Positions 8,590-17,681 of a stretch of 64,000 nucleotides of DNA are shown one piece after another (within the stretch, counting starts at the first letter, position 1; the number at the start of each line of letters is the position of its first letter). The notes under the pieces are model-generated. The model was given only the letters and a program-made list of their open reading frames with translations, was not told the DNA's origin and did not search any database. The stretch lies in NCBI RefSeq assembly GCF_900109755.1, contig NZ_FOAR01000019.1:45807-109806 (forward strand), in the 5' to 3' direction. The position numbers were made by a program, and so were the translations under genes. This DNA is from Pseudomonas agarici (GTDB lineage Bacteria > Pseudomonadota > Gammaproteobacteria > Pseudomonadales > Pseudomonadaceae).

Positions 8590-9464
8590 TGACTTCTCTA
8601 CTCTCGACACTTGGCGGCCTTTCCCGGCACGGCAACCCGACATCGCTGCATCCGCAGGAGGCCATGGCCATGCAGGAAACCAAAGCGGTCAAGCCAATCG
8701 TCAGCTTCCAGGACGTCACCAAGAGCTACGGCAACTTTACCGTGCTCGACCACTTGAATCTGGACGTCTCACCCGGCGAGAAAGTCGCGATCATCGGTCC
8801 CAGCGGCTCCGGCAAATCCACCCTGCTACGCGTGCTGATGACACTCGAAGGTATCGATGACGGGCTGATCCGCATCGAGGACGACCTGTTGACCCACATG
8901 CTTAACCGCAACGGTGTGCTGGTGCCGGCCAATGATCGGCATATTCGTCGAGTGCGCGGCAAAATCGGCATGGTGTTCCAGAGTTTCAACCTGTTTCCAC
9001 ACATGACAGCGCTGCAAAACGTCATTGAGGCACCCGTCCAAGTCCTTGGCATGAAACCGACCGAGGCGCGCGAGCGAGCAGCAGACTTGCTGGAACTGGT
9101 GGGCTTGGGCAGCAAACTCGGACATTACCCTTCGCAACTGTCCGGCGGTCAGCAACAACGGGTGGCGATTGCCCGGGCACTGGCCATGCGCCCGAAAGTC
9201 ATGCTGTTCGACGAAGTAACCTCCGCGCTCGACCCGGAACTGTGTGGCGAAGTGCTCAATGTGATCCGTAAACTCGGCACCGAACACAACCTGACCATGC
9301 TGATGGTGACGCACCAAATGGGTTTCGCCCGCGAGTTCGCCGATCGTGTGTGCTTTTTCTATAAGGGGCAGATTCATGAGCAGGGCACCCCGGCACAGAT
9401 CTTCGAACACCCGCGGCAAGAACGCACCTGTGCGTTTCTCAGTGCGGTGAAGGAAGCCAACTAG
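8589..9464 (+). CDS. ehuA: Ectoine/hydroxyectoine ABC transporter ATP-binding protein EhuA
   Basis: A 291-residue ABC ATPase with Walker A GPSGSGKSTLLR, Q-loop MVFQSFNLFPHMT, signature LSGGQQQRVAIARALA, Walker B VMLFDEVTSALDP and switch histidine MVTHQMGF. The C-terminus HPRQERTCAFLSAV is usual for amino acid importer ATPases. The ATG at 8589 overlaps the ehuD stop (TAATG) with GGAG 8 bases upstream. However, the first 25 residues are not conserved-looking, and ATGs at 8664 and 8670 follow AGGAGG, so a start there, giving about 265 residues, is equally possible. It powers ectoine uptake. Confidence 0.9.
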   Translation: MTSLLSTLGGLSRHGNPTSLHPQEAMAMQETKAVKPIVSFQDVTKSYGNFTVLDHLNLDVSPGEKVAIIGPSGSGKSTLLRVLMTLEGIDDGLIRIEDDLLTHMLNRNGVLVPANDRHIRRVRGKIGMVFQSFNLFPHMTALQNVIEAPVQVLGMKPTEARERAADLLELVGLGSKLGHYPSQLSGGQQQRVAIARALAMRPKVMLFDEVTSALDPELCGEVLNVIRKLGTEHNLTMLMVTHQMGFAREFADRVCFFYKGQIHEQGTPAQIFEHPRQERTCAFLSAVKEAN

Positions 9465-9472
9465 ATGTCGCG

Positions 9473-10975
9473 CTAACGCCTGATTGAGCCTCCCCAGCCG
9501 AGCACCGATCCGCCGCGCGCGAAACACGTCGTCAACGCCTCCAACCCCATCGGCTTGGCAAAGTAATACCCCTGGGCCTGCCCCGCGCCCATTTCGCGCA
9601 ACAGCTCCAGGGTCGCGGCGTCCTCGACGCCTTCGGTGAGCTCCAGGCAGATCCGCGACGGCGAGACCTGGTGCCTGGCCAACAGTGCCAGCACCTCACT
9701 GGCGAAGTCCGGGCGTGTCATGCTGTAGCTGGAGCAGTTGACGTGCACCGGCGGCCAGTTGGCGTGCTGGGGTTGGGCGAGGATTACGGCAATACTGGTC
9801 AGCATGTACAGATCCAATCGGCCGATCAGGCGCAAGCCCTCGAAGTCCGGCAGAAACTCGCCCGGCGCGATCACCCGGCCACCCGGCTGATGCCAGCGGA
9901 CCAGCGCTTCAAGGGCCAACAGTTCACCGCTGTCGACGCTGACAATCGGCTGGAAAGACGCCAGCAATTCATCGGTGCGCTTAAGCGCATTGCGCAAGGC
10001 ACCTTCACGTTCGACCTGGTCCGAGACTTGGCGACGCACTTCCTGGTTGAATACCGCGTAGCTGTCGCGCCCCGCGCTCTTGACCCGGTACATCGCCGCA
10101 TCGGCATCGCGCAGCCAGTCAGCCGGCTCATGGTGGAACTGGCTGTCGGCACTGACACTACCGATACTGCAGGACGAAAAGACTTCATGGCCATTGATGA
10201 AAAACGGCAGTTCAAACGCCCCCAGGACCCGCTCGGCGATGTCGATGACTACGTCCAGTGACGCCTCGGGAGCGAGCACCGAAAACTCATCGCCTCCCAC
10301 CCGCGCCAACATATCGGTATCGCGTAGGCAGCCGCGCAGACGGTCGGCTGCCTGTATCAGCAACAGGTCGCCGAAGTGATGGCCGAGACTGTCGTTGACC
10401 ATCTTGAAGCGGTCGAGGTCGATGAACATCACCGACAGGTGCCCGCCTTCGCTGTCGAATCGCGACCAGGCCTGATTGAGGCGCTGTTGCAGGTAGGTAC
10501 GATTGGCTAGCCCGGTCAGCGCATCATGGGAGTTTTCGTGCTGCAACTTGGCGTTGGCGTTGGCGTGATCGAGTTCGCGGGTGCGGCTCTGCACCCGTGC
10601 CTCAAGCATCAAGTTGGCGGCATGGATGGCTTCGGCAGCGGTGCGACGCGACAACGCCGTGTCGATGTGTCGCGACACGAATGTCAGCAATTCCTGGTCG
10701 CGCAAGGTGTAGCGCACCTGCGAGGTGTAGCTTTGTACCGCCAGCACGCCGCGCACCGCATCGCCATCGAACAGTGGAACGCCCAGCCAAGAGTAGGATC
10801 GGACAGACTCATGGGCCCTTTCGGTTTCGCCGCTCGCCGACAATCGCTCGGACTCCTCGGTGTCGACCAGACAAGGGCGACGCTGACGGATAACGTACTC
10901 GGTCAACCCCCGGTGCCCACGCCGTGCCGCCGGGCAGGTGGTCCCTCGCTCATAGGCATAGTACGGAAAGGTCAC
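9473..10975 (-). CDS. GAF-GGDEF-EAL protein with truncated ends (degenerate c-di-GMP enzyme)
   Basis: Order of domains in 500 residues: incomplete GAF (1-110), a short coiled linker, GGDEF (about 150-310), and a shortened EAL (about 335-490). The diguanylate cyclase site RVGGDEF (residues 227-231) and the inhibitory RDTD (218-221) are intact. The EAL domain has EALVRW, but LELTEG runs straight into VEDAATLELL, so the central metal-binding DDFGTG region and the segment after it are missing. The frame is open upstream to 11056 and would restore GAF residues (NVYIALFDEATGEV) but offers no ATG there, only the GTG at 10975. The gene is convergent with ehuA. It could still make c-di-GMP; phosphodiesterase activity is unlikely. 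Confidence 0.7.
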   Translation of the reverse strand: MTFPYYAYERGTTCPAARRGHRGLTEYVIRQRRPCLVDTEESERLSASGETERAHESVRSYSWLGVPLFDGDAVRGVLAVQSYTSQVRYTLRDQELLTFVSRHIDTALSRRTAAEAIHAANLMLEARVQSRTRELDHANANAKLQHENSHDALTGLANRTYLQQRLNQAWSRFDSEGGHLSVMFIDLDRFKMVNDSLGHHFGDLLLIQAADRLRGCLRDTDMLARVGGDEFSVLAPEASLDVVIDIAERVLGAFELPFFINGHEVFSSCSIGSVSADSQFHHEPADWLRDADAAMYRVKSAGRDSYAVFNQEVRRQVSDQVEREGALRNALKRTDELLASFQPIVSVDSGELLALEALVRWHQPGGRVIAPGEFLPDFEGLRLIGRLDLYMLTSIAVILAQPQHANWPPVHVNCSSYSMTRPDFASEVLALLARHQVSPSRICLELTEGVEDAATLELLREMGAGQAQGYYFAKPMGLEALTTCFARGGSVLGWGGSIRR

Positions 10976-11060
10976 TTCGCCGGTCGCCTCGTCGAACAGT
11001 GCGATGTAGACGTTCTGCGCGAACAGCAGCTCGCCGACTAGGTTTTTTTCAATGGTTTAT

Positions 11061-11171
11061 TCCCTGGTGCCAATCCAGGCTAAAGCCTTACTACAGTGAC
11101 GGCATACTGCTTCTATTGGAGTGCCATGGAAATGGCCGTCTGGCATGATTCTTTTAAATCGACCAATCATG
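11061..11171 (-). other. 37-codon ORF in frame with, and directly before, the GAF remnant
   Basis: On the minus strand an ATG at 11171 opens MIGRFKRIMPDGHFHGTPIE, ending WIGTRE, with a CRHC pair of cysteines. It stops at TAA 11057-11059, after which the same frame continues into GAF-domain sequence. This may be a non-native sequence that replaced the true 5' end of the GAF-GGDEF gene, or an unrelated small peptide. No family is recognised. It is reported to explain the region, not as an established gene. Confidence 0.25.
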
Positions 11172-11237
11172 ATTTAGCCAGGCGGGCTCTTCCTCCAACG
11201 ATCAATTCGCAGGGCACCCAAGAGGTTTGATGGCCAT

Positions 11238-11259
11238 GGGAGTCGGCTTACCGACTCCC
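11238..11259. repeat. 9-bp perfect hairpin in gene-poor gap
   Basis: GGGAGTCGG-CTTA-CCGACTCCC forms a tight stem with a four-base loop. It sits in the gap between the GAF-GGDEF remnant and the DUF2946 gene (11061-11450), which otherwise shows no convincing gene. No T-tract follows, so it is not a typical intrinsic terminator; a REP-like or mobile-element remnant is possible. Confidence 0.5.
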
Positions 11260-11450
11260 TAGTAGCCTGTACGGTTGGTTCGTTCGCTCAAGTTCGGTTG
11301 CCACAGCCACGGGTATCACACGCGGAGCAACAGATCAGACGCCATGTGCAAGCTTGAGTAGCGGGTGCGGCAGATTGCCGCCGGCCTTTGCCGAGCGCTC
11401 TCGACGTGGCAAGATCACAGCTTTCTCCTTGCCCCGGACCGGGACCCCAC

Positions 11451-11834
11451 GTGCCGCGTACTCGAACTCAGCAACGATTCGCTACCTGGCTGGCCATGCT
11501 GGCCCTGGGTCTGTTGCTGTTCGTACCGACAATTTCCCGTACCGTCCAGGCCCTGGAGCATCAGCCGCCGGACGGTGCCTGGTGCTCCCAACATGTCATG
11601 AACGCCGCCGGGCATCAGCATTCCGTTGGTGAGCCTGGTCATGGCGGCGTTCACGAAGCGCTCGATGCCTGTGGCTATTGTTCGTTGTTTCACGACAGTC
11701 CGGCCCTGCTCTGGGCCGTGACGATACTGGCGCCGCAGGTGCCCGCCGCAGCGCCTGCCGCGCCCTGCAAGACACCCCTCCCACCGTATCAATGGCCGCT
11801 GGATCTGTGTCCACGCGGACCGCCCCAGGCCTGA
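11451..11834 (+). CDS. DUF2946 family protein (metal-associated)
   Basis: A small protein (127 residues from the GTG at 11451) with one hydrophobic segment, RFATWLAMLALGLLLFVPTIS, and a His/Cys-rich centre: WCSQHVMNAAGHQH, then DACGYCSLFHDSP. The CGYC plus histidine pattern is typical of DUF2946 proteins, which often sit beside copper-related TonB receptors. The reading frame is open from 11388, but the residues before the GTG are not conserved-looking. It is 104 bp upstream of the TonB-dependent receptor on the same strand, so a shared metal-handling role is inferred. Confidence 0.75.
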   Translation: MPRTRTQQRFATWLAMLALGLLLFVPTISRTVQALEHQPPDGAWCSQHVMNAAGHQHSVGEPGHGGVHEALDACGYCSLFHDSPALLWAVTILAPQVPAAAPAAPCKTPLPPYQWPLDLCPRGPPQA

Positions 11835-11938
11835 TCCAGGCGTTCCCTAAAAAACAAACCACCCGCTGAACATCACGAACGCTCCGGCGCCCGTGGTTTT
11901 TCAAGTGTTTTGTCGCTCTGAATCACGGACTTATATCG

Positions 11939-14344
11939 ATGCCTATCACCCGCCCACAACGCGCCCTCGCCGCGTTGACGCTTGTGGCCGCCCCAGCGCT
12001 GGCCGGACGCCGCTCGAGCCTGAACACGACCTTGCTTTCGGCCCTGGCCAGCAGCCTGGTATTACTGCCAAGCGCCCTACCGGTACAGGCCGACACCCTC
12101 GCCTCATCCACCCTCAGCGCCGAGCAGAAAACCGCTGTCAATCCCATCGTCCTCGGCAGTGTCACGGTAACCGCCGACGATCAGGTACAACCGCTGCCCC
12201 ATGCCGTCGCCAGCGCACCGGCGGTAGTGGAAAGCCGTAGCGCCGAACAGATCAACGATAGCGTCAACCTGATGACCTCGGCACAAGCCCTGAAGTACTT
12301 ACCGAGCATCGAAGTGCGCGAACGCTATATCGGCGACCGCAACAGCATCGTGGCCACCCGCACCACCGGGACGGTGTCCAGCGCCCAGTCGTTGGTCTAC
12401 GCCGACGACCTGCTGCTTTCCAACCTGTTGGGCAACAGCTACAACTTCCCACCGCGATGGGGCCTGGTGTCGCCCAGCGAGATTTCCCGCGTCGATGTCA
12501 TGTATGGCCCGTTCAGCGCGCTCTATCCGGGGAACTCGCTGGGCGGCGTGGTAACCCTGGAAACACGGATGCCGACCCGCCCGGAATTCCATGCGGCGAT
12601 CACTGGCGCGCAGCAGGACTTCAAGCTCTATGGCAGCCACGAAAACTCCACCAGCGGCAATGTCAGCCTGGCCGGCGGCAATCGCGTCGGGCCGTTCTCG
12701 GCCTGGGTCTCCTACAACCATCTCGACGCCCAGGGCCAGCCGATGAGCTTCGCCACCGCTAACCTCTCGGGTCGGCCAGCCGCCGCTTCGGCCACGCCGG
12801 TCAGCGGCGCCCACCAGGACACCGACCAAAACGGCAATCGGCGCCTGGTGTTCGGCGGTTATGCCCGCGACCATAGCGTCCAGGACCAGGCCAAGCTCAA
12901 GCTCAGTTGGGACATCGACCCGGACATCACCGCCATTTACACCTTGGGCTTGTGGGCCGACGAATCGCATACCAGCGTCGACAGCTACCTGAAGAACAGC
13001 GCCGGCCAGACTTTCTACAACGGCCCGGTGAATATCGACGGCAACGCTTATACGGTGTCCGGTCTCAACCCAGGCAGCACCGATGAGTTGCATATGCTCA
13101 ACGCCCTGTCGCTGGGCAGCGATACCCAGGGAGCATTCGACTGGCACGCGGCCTACAGCAACTACCGCTACCTCAATGAAGAATCGCGCTCGGCTTCCAG
13201 CTACGGCCAGACCCTGGCCGGCACACGCCAGGTACAGGACGGCACCGGCTGGCAGACCGGCGAACTTCGCGGCATCTGGCGACCACAGCCGCTGTTCGAC
13301 CAGACACATGAAATCACCTTCGGCTATCACATCGATGACTACCTGCTCGAGCAGCAGACCTACCAGGTCAGTAACTGGAAGACCGGCGGCGACGGCCCGA
13401 AGAGCGCCGCCTCCGGTGGCGAGACCCGCACCCAGGCGCTGTACCTGCAGGACACCTGGAAACTGGCCCCGCGCTGGACCCTGACCCTGGGCGGTCGCGA
13501 GGAATACTGGCAAGCCTTCGACGGTTTCAACCTCAACACCTCGACCACCCCGACGCAGGTCAACTACCCCACGCAGCGCCGCCATAACTTCTCGCCCAAG
13601 GCGGCACTGGCGTTCGACATTACCCCGGCGCTGCAAACCCGCTTGTCGTTCGGGCGCGCGGTGCGCTACCCAACGGTGAGTGAGCTGTTCCAGCAGGTCA
13701 CCAGCGGCAACCAACTGGTGCAGAACAATCCCGACCTCAAACCCGAAGACATGCGCTCCTATGACTGGACCACGCAATACAGCTGGGATCAACGGCAATT
13801 GCGCGTCTCACTGTTCCAAGAGAACCGTCGCAACGCCCTGTTCTCGCAGACAGACACCACGGTCAGCCCCAACCTGACCCAGATCGAAAACATCGACCGT
13901 GCACGTATCCGTGGTGTAGAAACCGCGCTCGAAGCCCAGGACGTCGGCCTGGCGGGCCTGGAACTGTCAGGAAGCATCACCTACGCCGAGTCCGAGGTGC
14001 AGCAGGACACCCGGGCGCCTGCCGCCGAAGGCAAGGAATTCCCGCGTATCCCGCGCTGGCGCAGCCGGATTTCGGCCATCTACCACTCGAACGCGCAACT
14101 GACCTACGCCCTCGGCTACCGCTACTCCAGCGCCGCCTACAGCACTCTGTTGAACACCGACAGCAACCACGACACCTATGGCGGCATCAGTCACTACAGC
14201 GTGTTCGACGTCAAAGTCAGCTACAAGATCGACGCGCACCTTAGCGCCTCGGCCGGTATCGACAACCTGGGCAATGAAAAATACTTCGTCAGCCATCCCT
14301 ATCCACAACGCACGGCCTTCCTGGGGCTCAACTATGACTACTGA
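11939..14344 (+). CDS. TonB-dependent outer membrane receptor
   Basis: An 801-residue receptor. The long N-terminal leader ends about ALPVQADT, followed by a TonB-box-like VLGSVTVTA. The plug domain holds LPSIEVRERYIGDRN and EISRVDVMYGPFSALYPGNSLGG (in the usual ERVEV-GP-GS position). The C-terminal barrel includes TLGGREEYW and the receptor motif NPDLKPEDMRSYDWTTQY, ending in an aromatic residue (GLNYDY). The ligand cannot be read from the sequence; the DUF2946 and PepSY neighbours favour a metal such as copper or an iron complex. The PepSY gene begins 11 bp before its stop, so the two are coupled. Confidence 0.88.
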   Translation: MPITRPQRALAALTLVAAPALAGRRSSLNTTLLSALASSLVLLPSALPVQADTLASSTLSAEQKTAVNPIVLGSVTVTADDQVQPLPHAVASAPAVVESRSAEQINDSVNLMTSAQALKYLPSIEVRERYIGDRNSIVATRTTGTVSSAQSLVYADDLLLSNLLGNSYNFPPRWGLVSPSEISRVDVMYGPFSALYPGNSLGGVVTLETRMPTRPEFHAAITGAQQDFKLYGSHENSTSGNVSLAGGNRVGPFSAWVSYNHLDAQGQPMSFATANLSGRPAAASATPVSGAHQDTDQNGNRRLVFGGYARDHSVQDQAKLKLSWDIDPDITAIYTLGLWADESHTSVDSYLKNSAGQTFYNGPVNIDGNAYTVSGLNPGSTDELHMLNALSLGSDTQGAFDWHAAYSNYRYLNEESRSASSYGQTLAGTRQVQDGTGWQTGELRGIWRPQPLFDQTHEITFGYHIDDYLLEQQTYQVSNWKTGGDGPKSAASGGETRTQALYLQDTWKLAPRWTLTLGGREEYWQAFDGFNLNTSTTPTQVNYPTQRRHNFSPKAALAFDITPALQTRLSFGRAVRYPTVSELFQQVTSGNQLVQNNPDLKPEDMRSYDWTTQYSWDQRQLRVSLFQENRRNALFSQTDTTVSPNLTQIENIDRARIRGVETALEAQDVGLAGLELSGSITYAESEVQQDTRAPAAEGKEFPRIPRWRSRISAIYHSNAQLTYALGYRYSSAAYSTLLNTDSNHDTYGGISHYSVFDVKVSYKIDAHLSASAGIDNLGNEKYFVSHPYPQRTAFLGLNYDY

Positions 14345-15791
14345 TCGGCCCGCCCACGACATCACTCACCCTGGCGCAAGCCCTGCGCCCTTGAACAGGC
14401 CCAGCGTTTCCTCGCCCTCTCGGCTCCGCCGCGCGGGGCTCTACCGGCTGATCTGGCGCTGGCATTTCTATGCAGGGTTGTTCTGCATTCCCTTTGTTCT
14501 CACCCTGTCGCTGAGCGGCTCGATCTACCTGTTTCATCCACAGCTCGACGCCTGGCTCGACGGTCCCTACAACCAGGTCCGGGCCGATGCGCCACGACGG
14601 CCGATCAATGAGCAGTTGCAAGCAGCGCTGGCGCTGGTGCCGGGTGGCGTGCTCAACGCCTACCAGTTGCCCGATGGCCCGACCGAGGCTGCGCAGATCC
14701 TGGTCGGTAAGGGCGATGCGCTGCTGCGGGTCTATGTCGACCCGGTGACCGCCAAGGTTCTGCATCAAGTGGCAGACGACGAGCGCTTCACTCGCCAGTT
14801 GTTCCACTTGCACGGCGAATTGCTGATGGGCGGCCTCGGCTCGGCCCTGGTGGAACTGGCCGCCGGCTGGACCCTGGTGATGCTGCTCTCGGGACTCTAT
14901 CTCTGGTGGCCGAAAGACGACCGTCTGGCTGGAGTCATCTACCCACGGCTGGGCCGGCGTGGCCGGTTGTTCTGGCGTGACCTGCACGCCGTGGTCGGTT
15001 TCTGGATCTCGCTGTTCGCCATCCTGTTGATTCTCAGCGGCCTGCCCTGGGCGACCTTCTGGGGCGGCGCGCTGAAGGAGCTGCGCCAATGGGTCGCCAG
15101 TCATGCCGTGGAACAGGACTGGACCACTGGCCGCGCCTCGGAACTGGCCCAGCGCCGAGCGATGAACCTGCCTGTGAGCGACGAGCATGCGAACATGCCC
15201 GGCATGCACCACGACATGCCCATGTCCACACCGATGAATACCTTCACCACCCCGGACTACAGCCCGCTAGAGCGACTTGCACCGATGGTCCAAGCCCTGG
15301 GACTGCCGTCGCCGGTGCTGATCTCGCCGCCCTCGGCACGGGCACCGAACTGGACCGCCCGCTCTGACACCGCCAACCGTCCGCAACGCACCCACCTAAC
15401 GCTCGACCCCGTCAATGCCACGGTGCGCCAGCGCATTGACTTCAGCCAGCGGCCACTGCTCGACCGCGTCATCGGTTATGGGGTGGCGGTCCATGAAGGC
15501 CAACTGTTCGGCCTGGCTAATCAGTTGCTCGGTCTGTTCACCACCTTTGGCCTGATGACCCTGTCGCTCAGCGCCCTGGTGCTCTGGTGGCGCCGCCGCC
15601 CGCAGGGTGCGCTCGGTGCGCCGCCCGCCCTGGCCGAGAGCCGTTACCCAGCCGTCATGCTCGGCGTGCTGGGGCTACTGGGCGTTTACCTACCGTTGCT
15701 GGGGGCGTCCATGCTGGTGTTGTGGCTACTGGAGCGGTGCGTGCTGTCACGCATCGCGCCGCTGCGCCGTTTCCTCGGCCTAGTGGCCTAA
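14334..15791 (+). CDS. PepSY-associated TM helix protein (putative periplasmic metal reductase/transporter)
   Basis: A 485-residue inner membrane protein of the PepSY-TM family. It begins with LIWRWHFYAGLFCIPFVL and LSGSIYLFHPQ and carries further helices at WTLVMLLSGLYLWW, LHAVVGFWISLFAILLIL and near the C-terminus. Between the helices lies a periplasmic loop with the Met/His-rich run HANMPGMHHDMPMSTPM, which resembles copper-binding segments. PepSY-TM proteins beside TonB receptors are thought to reduce or move the imported metal. The ATG at 14334 overlaps the receptor gene by 11 bp; the open frame upstream is a shadow of the receptor. Confidence 0.85.
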   Translation: MTTDRPAHDITHPGASPAPLNRPSVSSPSRLRRAGLYRLIWRWHFYAGLFCIPFVLTLSLSGSIYLFHPQLDAWLDGPYNQVRADAPRRPINEQLQAALALVPGGVLNAYQLPDGPTEAAQILVGKGDALLRVYVDPVTAKVLHQVADDERFTRQLFHLHGELLMGGLGSALVELAAGWTLVMLLSGLYLWWPKDDRLAGVIYPRLGRRGRLFWRDLHAVVGFWISLFAILLILSGLPWATFWGGALKELRQWVASHAVEQDWTTGRASELAQRRAMNLPVSDEHANMPGMHHDMPMSTPMNTFTTPDYSPLERLAPMVQALGLPSPVLISPPSARAPNWTARSDTANRPQRTHLTLDPVNATVRQRIDFSQRPLLDRVIGYGVAVHEGQLFGLANQLLGLFTTFGLMTLSLSALVLWWRRRPQGALGAPPALAESRYPAVMLGVLGLLGVYLPLLGASMLVLWLLERCVLSRIAPLRRFLGLVA

Positions 15792-15795
15792 GAGT

Positions 15796-15825
15796 GACGG
15801 CAGGGGGCGTAAGCTTCCTGCCGTC
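15796..15825. terminator. Hairpin between convergent PepSY and sotB genes
   Basis: GACGGCAGG and CCTGCCGTC form a 9-bp stem around a 12-base loop, in the 49-bp gap between two convergent genes. No long T-tract is present, so it is at best a weak bidirectional terminator. Confidence 0.45.
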
Positions 15826-15840
15826 GCCACCGACGATGAT

Positions 15841-17022
15841 TTATTGCGCAGCGGCCCGAGCAACGCGATAGACCGACAGGCAATAGAACGCCAGCGCCAC
15901 CCCTGCCAACACGCCGCCCACCACGCCGATATAGGCAAACCCCAGTTGCCGCCCGACCCAACTGCCCATCAGCGCCCCACCGCCAATTCCGATGTTGTAG
16001 ATCCCCGAGAACAGCGCCATGGCCACATCGGTTGCATCCGGTGCAAGCACCAGGACCTCGCGCTGCAGCGACAGACCGAAGCCCATGATCGCCATGCCCC
16101 AGAACACGCTGAGCACACCCAGTGTCGAAACGTCGCCGCTCAACGGCAACAGCAAGGCCAGGCACACCGCCAGCAACGAGGTGGCCGCGATCAGAAAGCG
16201 CTGTGGATGTTGCCGATTGAATCGACTGAATAGCAGCGACCCGAAAATTCCCGCGCCACCGAACAGCAGCAGGATCAAGGTCACCACCTCGCCGCCCATG
16301 CCCGCCACCGACTCGATGAACGGTTCGATATAGCTGTAGGCCGTGAACTGAGCCGTGATCACCGTTGCCGTCAGCCCGTAGACCGCCACCAGAGCTGGCC
16401 GCTTGAATAGCACGGGCAGGCTTCTCAAGGAACCCGAATTCTGGCTCGGCAACAGCGGCAGGGTCCTGGCCAGCCACAGCACCAGCGCGCCCGCCATCAA
16501 GGCAATCGCCAGGAAGGTCGTTCGCCAGCCCATGGCTTCGCCCAGCAATCGGCCCAGGGGAATGCCCAGTACTAACGCCATGGAGGTGCCGGTCGCCAGC
16601 AGGCCCAGTGCCTGTGCCTGTTTGCCCGGTGGCGCAACACGCACCGCGAGGGAGGCGGTGATGGACCAGAACAGCGCATGGGACAAGGCAATGCCGATGC
16701 GGCTCACCATCAGTACGCCAAAACCGGTCGCCAGGCTGGACAACACGTGGCTGGCAATAAACAGCCCGAACAGCACCATCAACAATTTGCGCCGCTCGAT
16801 GTTACGGGTGAGCAGCATGATCGGCAGCGACGTGAGAGACACCACCCAGGCGTAGAGAGTGAGCATCAGCCCGACCTGGGCGGTGGACATATCGAAGCTG
16901 TCGCCGATGGCGCTCAACAGACCGACCGGTACGAACTCGGTGGTGTTGAAGACAAAAGCGGCCAGGGCCAATGCGATGACCTGGTGCCAGTTGCCGGTGT
17001 GTTCAGGTGCGGGGGCGCTCAT
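15841..17022 (-). CDS. sotB: Sugar efflux transporter SotB (MFS)
   Basis: A 393-residue 12-helix major facilitator of the drug:H+ antiporter DHA1 group. It is very close to E. coli SotB (YdeA) as remembered: FNTTEFVPVGLLSAIGDSF, QVGLMLTLYAWVVSLTSLP, RIGIALSHALFWSITASLA and APDATDVAMALFSGIYNIGIG. SotB exports arabinose and related sugars or IPTG-like compounds. An upstream TTG at 17046 would add eight residues; the ATG at 17022 (MSAPAPEH) is chosen. It is monocistronic. Confidence 0.88.
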   Translation of the reverse strand: MSAPAPEHTGNWHQVIALALAAFVFNTTEFVPVGLLSAIGDSFDMSTAQVGLMLTLYAWVVSLTSLPIMLLTRNIERRKLLMVLFGLFIASHVLSSLATGFGVLMVSRIGIALSHALFWSITASLAVRVAPPGKQAQALGLLATGTSMALVLGIPLGRLLGEAMGWRTTFLAIALMAGALVLWLARTLPLLPSQNSGSLRSLPVLFKRPALVAVYGLTATVITAQFTAYSYIEPFIESVAGMGGEVVTLILLLFGGAGIFGSLLFSRFNRQHPQRFLIAATSLLAVCLALLLPLSGDVSTLGVLSVFWGMAIMGFGLSLQREVLVLAPDATDVAMALFSGIYNIGIGGGALMGSWVGRQLGFAYIGVVGGVLAGVALAFYCLSVYRVARAAAQ

Positions 17023-17330
17023 TGGAAATCCGTCATACGCTATCAAGAATTAAGCAGTCGGTGGTGTGCACACCGGGCGTTTGCAAGAACAGCAGGTCGA
17101 GGTGAAATGGCTACAAGTATCGCTCGTTGGAGGGGCTTGATTGTTGGAAAGTTGCGATCGGCGCCCTGAAAGTTCTGCTCTCTGTCTCCCATCAAACCTT
17201 GAAACACTCCACCGGTAGCTGATCGCCAGTCGGACGGGAAGCTTGGCTTGCGGTTCTGTCGCTATAATGCTCGGCGACAGGTGACTATCCACCGGCCATC
17301 AATCTGCCCCTCACAGTCGAAGGTCTAAAA

Positions 17331-17540
17331 ATGCCAAAGACACTGCCAGCAGGCGCCTCGACGGCCACCGCGACAGACATCGAACGATCCATCCAGGCGC
17401 TGAACAAAATGGCTGAGCGGCTTTGGGGAGACGGCCGCGAGAGCGAGGCAAAAGCACTCCTCGATGCCTTGGATGCGTTGAACCGAGCACTGGACAGGAT
17501 CCGCATCGGTGAGAGTCGCAAAATAGTGACGCTTCATTGA
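17331..17540 (+). CDS. Small hypothetical protein
   Basis: A 69-residue ORF starting MPKTLPAGASTATATDIE, with a central amphipathic helix (SIQALNKMAERLWGDG and SEAKALLDALDALNRALDRI). An AAGG lies about 8 bases before the ATG and codon usage is GC3-rich as in the neighbours, so it is probably translated. No family is recognised. The 308 bp between it and sotB contain no other supported gene. Confidence 0.5.
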   Translation: MPKTLPAGASTATATDIERSIQALNKMAERLWGDGRESEAKALLDALDALNRALDRIRIGESRKIVTLH

Positions 17541-17681
17541 ATTGGATGGCAAACGTAGGAATATTTCCCACTACCATAGTATGTAGAAGTTACACATCAG
17601 CATCACTGCTCCATCCACTAAGTTTCAACCTCTGCACCTTGCCCTATCCTTCTACTCCGACCTTCACTCTGGAGATCGAAA

